Shown: positions 63,288 to 64,000 of the stretch, piece after piece
Layout: every line of letters starts with the position of its first letter
Numbering within the stretch: the stretch's first letter is position 1
NCBI RefSeq assembly: GCF_000024025.1
Contig: NC_013131.1
Coordinates: forward strand, 5,332,001 to 5,396,000
DNA from: Catenulispora acidiphila DSM 44928
Lineage (GTDB): Bacteria; Actinomycetota; Actinomycetes; Streptomycetales; Catenulisporaceae
Length of the DNA: 64,000 nucleotides
Direction of reading: 5' to 3'
The notes under the pieces: model-generated
Databases searched by the model: none
The model's input: the letters and a program-made list of their open reading frames with translations, nothing else
What the model was told of the DNA's origin: nothing
Translations under genes and position numbers: made by a program

Positions 63288-64000
63288 TCAGTTCGCCTTT
63301 CGTGCGGAGCGGCCGGAACGGCCGGACAGGTTCTCGGCCACAGCCAGCAGCGCGGAGTGGTCCTGGTCGCCCAGGCCCTGAGCGCGCGCGGCCTGGATCA
63401 GCGCGGCGACCAGGCTGGTCAGCGGCAGCGCCACCTCGGCCTGCCGCGCCGCGTCCAGGGCGATGCCCATGTCCTTGTGGTGCAGGTCGATCCGGAATCC
63501 GGGCTTGAAGTCGCGGGCGAGCATCGAGGCCCGCTTCAGCTCCAGGATCCGGGAGCCGGCCAGGCCGCCGGCGAGCATGTCCAGGCCTGCGGCGGCGTCC
63601 ACGCCGGCGGCCTCCATCAGCACGATCGCCTCGGCGACCAGTGCGTACGTACCGCCGACGACCAGCTGGTTCGCAGCCTTGACCACCTGCCCGGACCCGG
63701 CCGGGCCGCACAGCGCCGCGACCTTGCCGACCGCGTCGAACACCGGACGCGCGGCGGCGAAGACCTCGGGCTCGCCGCCGACCATGATGGACAGGACCGC
63801 GTCGATCGCGCCCTTCTCGCCGCCGGAGACCGGGGCGTCCAGCACGCGCACACCCCGCGCCGCACCGGCCTGGGCGACCTCGATCGAGGTCTCGGGGCGG
63901 ATGGTGGAGAAGTCGATGAACAGCGTGCCGGGCTTGACGGTCTCGAACACCCCGCCCGCGCCGAGGACCGCCGCGGCGACGTGCGGATGCGCGGGCAGCA
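63288..64000 (-). CDS. glxR: 2-hydroxy-3-oxopropionate (tartronate semialdehyde) reductase, 5' end beyond the window
   Basis: Beta-hydroxyacid dehydrogenase, last 237 codons present; the frame stays open to the right edge, so the start and the NAD-binding motif are outside. Visible: DFSTIRPETS, DAPVSGGEKGAIDAVLSIMV (substrate site), GSGQVVKAANQLVV (catalytic Lys) and KDMGIALDAA. Reduces tartronate semialdehyde made by gcl to glycerate for glxK. 5 bases upstream of gcl; it is the first gene seen of the operon glxR-gcl-glxK-allB-alc. Confidence 0.92.
   Translation of the reverse strand, partial: LPAHPHVAAAVLGAGGVFETVKPGTLFIDFSTIRPETSIEVAQAGAARGVRVLDAPVSGGEKGAIDAVLSIMVGGEPEVFAAARPVFDAVGKVAALCGPAGSGQVVKAANQLVVGGTYALVAEAIVLMEAAGVDAAAGLDMLAGGLAGSRILELKRASMLARDFKPGFRIDLHHKDMGIALDAARQAEVALPLTSLVAALIQAARAQGLGDQDHSALLAVAENLSGRSGRSARKAN

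Overview
The window is about 70% GC with very strong G/C bias at third codon positions, frequent GTG and TTG starts, ATGA/GTGA gene overlaps, many lipoprotein solute-binding proteins without a matching transporter ATPase, and LacI/ROK/DeoR regulators. This is a saprophytic high-GC actinomycete. The gene content would fit a Streptomyces or Catenulispora type organism; that placement is inference. No rRNA, tRNA, CRISPR array, phage or transposase gene is visible.

Layout. 1-5.5 kb: a xylo-oligosaccharide type locus (solute-binding lipoprotein, GH31 alpha-xylosidase, CE7 acetyl esterase), whose genes share a near-perfect LacI-type palindrome (core CGAAGCGCTTCG). 5.6-8.0 kb: secreted alpha-amylase with two starch-binding domains behind a maltose-type inverted repeat. 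8.0-10.0 kb: LysE exporter and a ROK regulator. 10.2-16.2 kb: ABC importer (its second permease carries a one-base frameshift), Gfo/Idh/MocA oxidoreductase and a secreted Spherulin-4/GH135-like hydrolase. 16.1-24.0 kb: PfkB kinase, GH4 alpha-galactosidase, AgaS-like SIS protein, a second ABC importer and a DeoR/AgaR-like regulator. 24.1-26.6 kb: a secreted beta-helix protein divergent from a secreted GH114 endo-alpha-1,4-polygalactosaminidase. Together 10-26.6 kb looks like a system for alpha-1,4-galactosamine/galactose polysaccharide (galactosaminogalactan-like).

26.7-28.8 kb: cation/proton antiporter and a degraded gene region. 28.9-33.8 kb: ribose-type ABC importer with its LacI regulator. 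34.1-34.3 kb: a MITE-like inverted repeat. 34.4-42.1 kb: ACT membrane protein, GNAT, a DUF5999-GGDEF pair, a large LuxR-type ATPase regulator, a sugar O-acetyltransferase and a sedolisin protease. 42.2-51.6 kb: a complete L-arabinose locus on the minus strand (chvE-like binding protein, mmsA, mmsB, lacI-type regulator, araB, araD, araA). The operator TGTTAGCGGTAACA and variants occur upstream of the ribose-type importer, the two-gene regulator pair's targets, inside the araB start, twice before the chvE-like gene, and once (12/14) before the first solute-binding gene at the left edge, which suggests one pentose regulon read by two paralogous LacI proteins.

51.9-55.9 kb: GNAT, polytopic membrane protein, divergent LysR-MFS pair. 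55.8-64.0 kb: purine catabolism: NCS2 permease, then a tightly overlapped minus-strand operon glxR (cut by the right edge), gcl, glxK, allB, alc, converting allantoin products through glyoxylate and tartronate semialdehyde to glycerate. The glycerate kinase has a large repeat-built insertion, and the carboligase has Glu where studied glyoxylate carboligases have Val.
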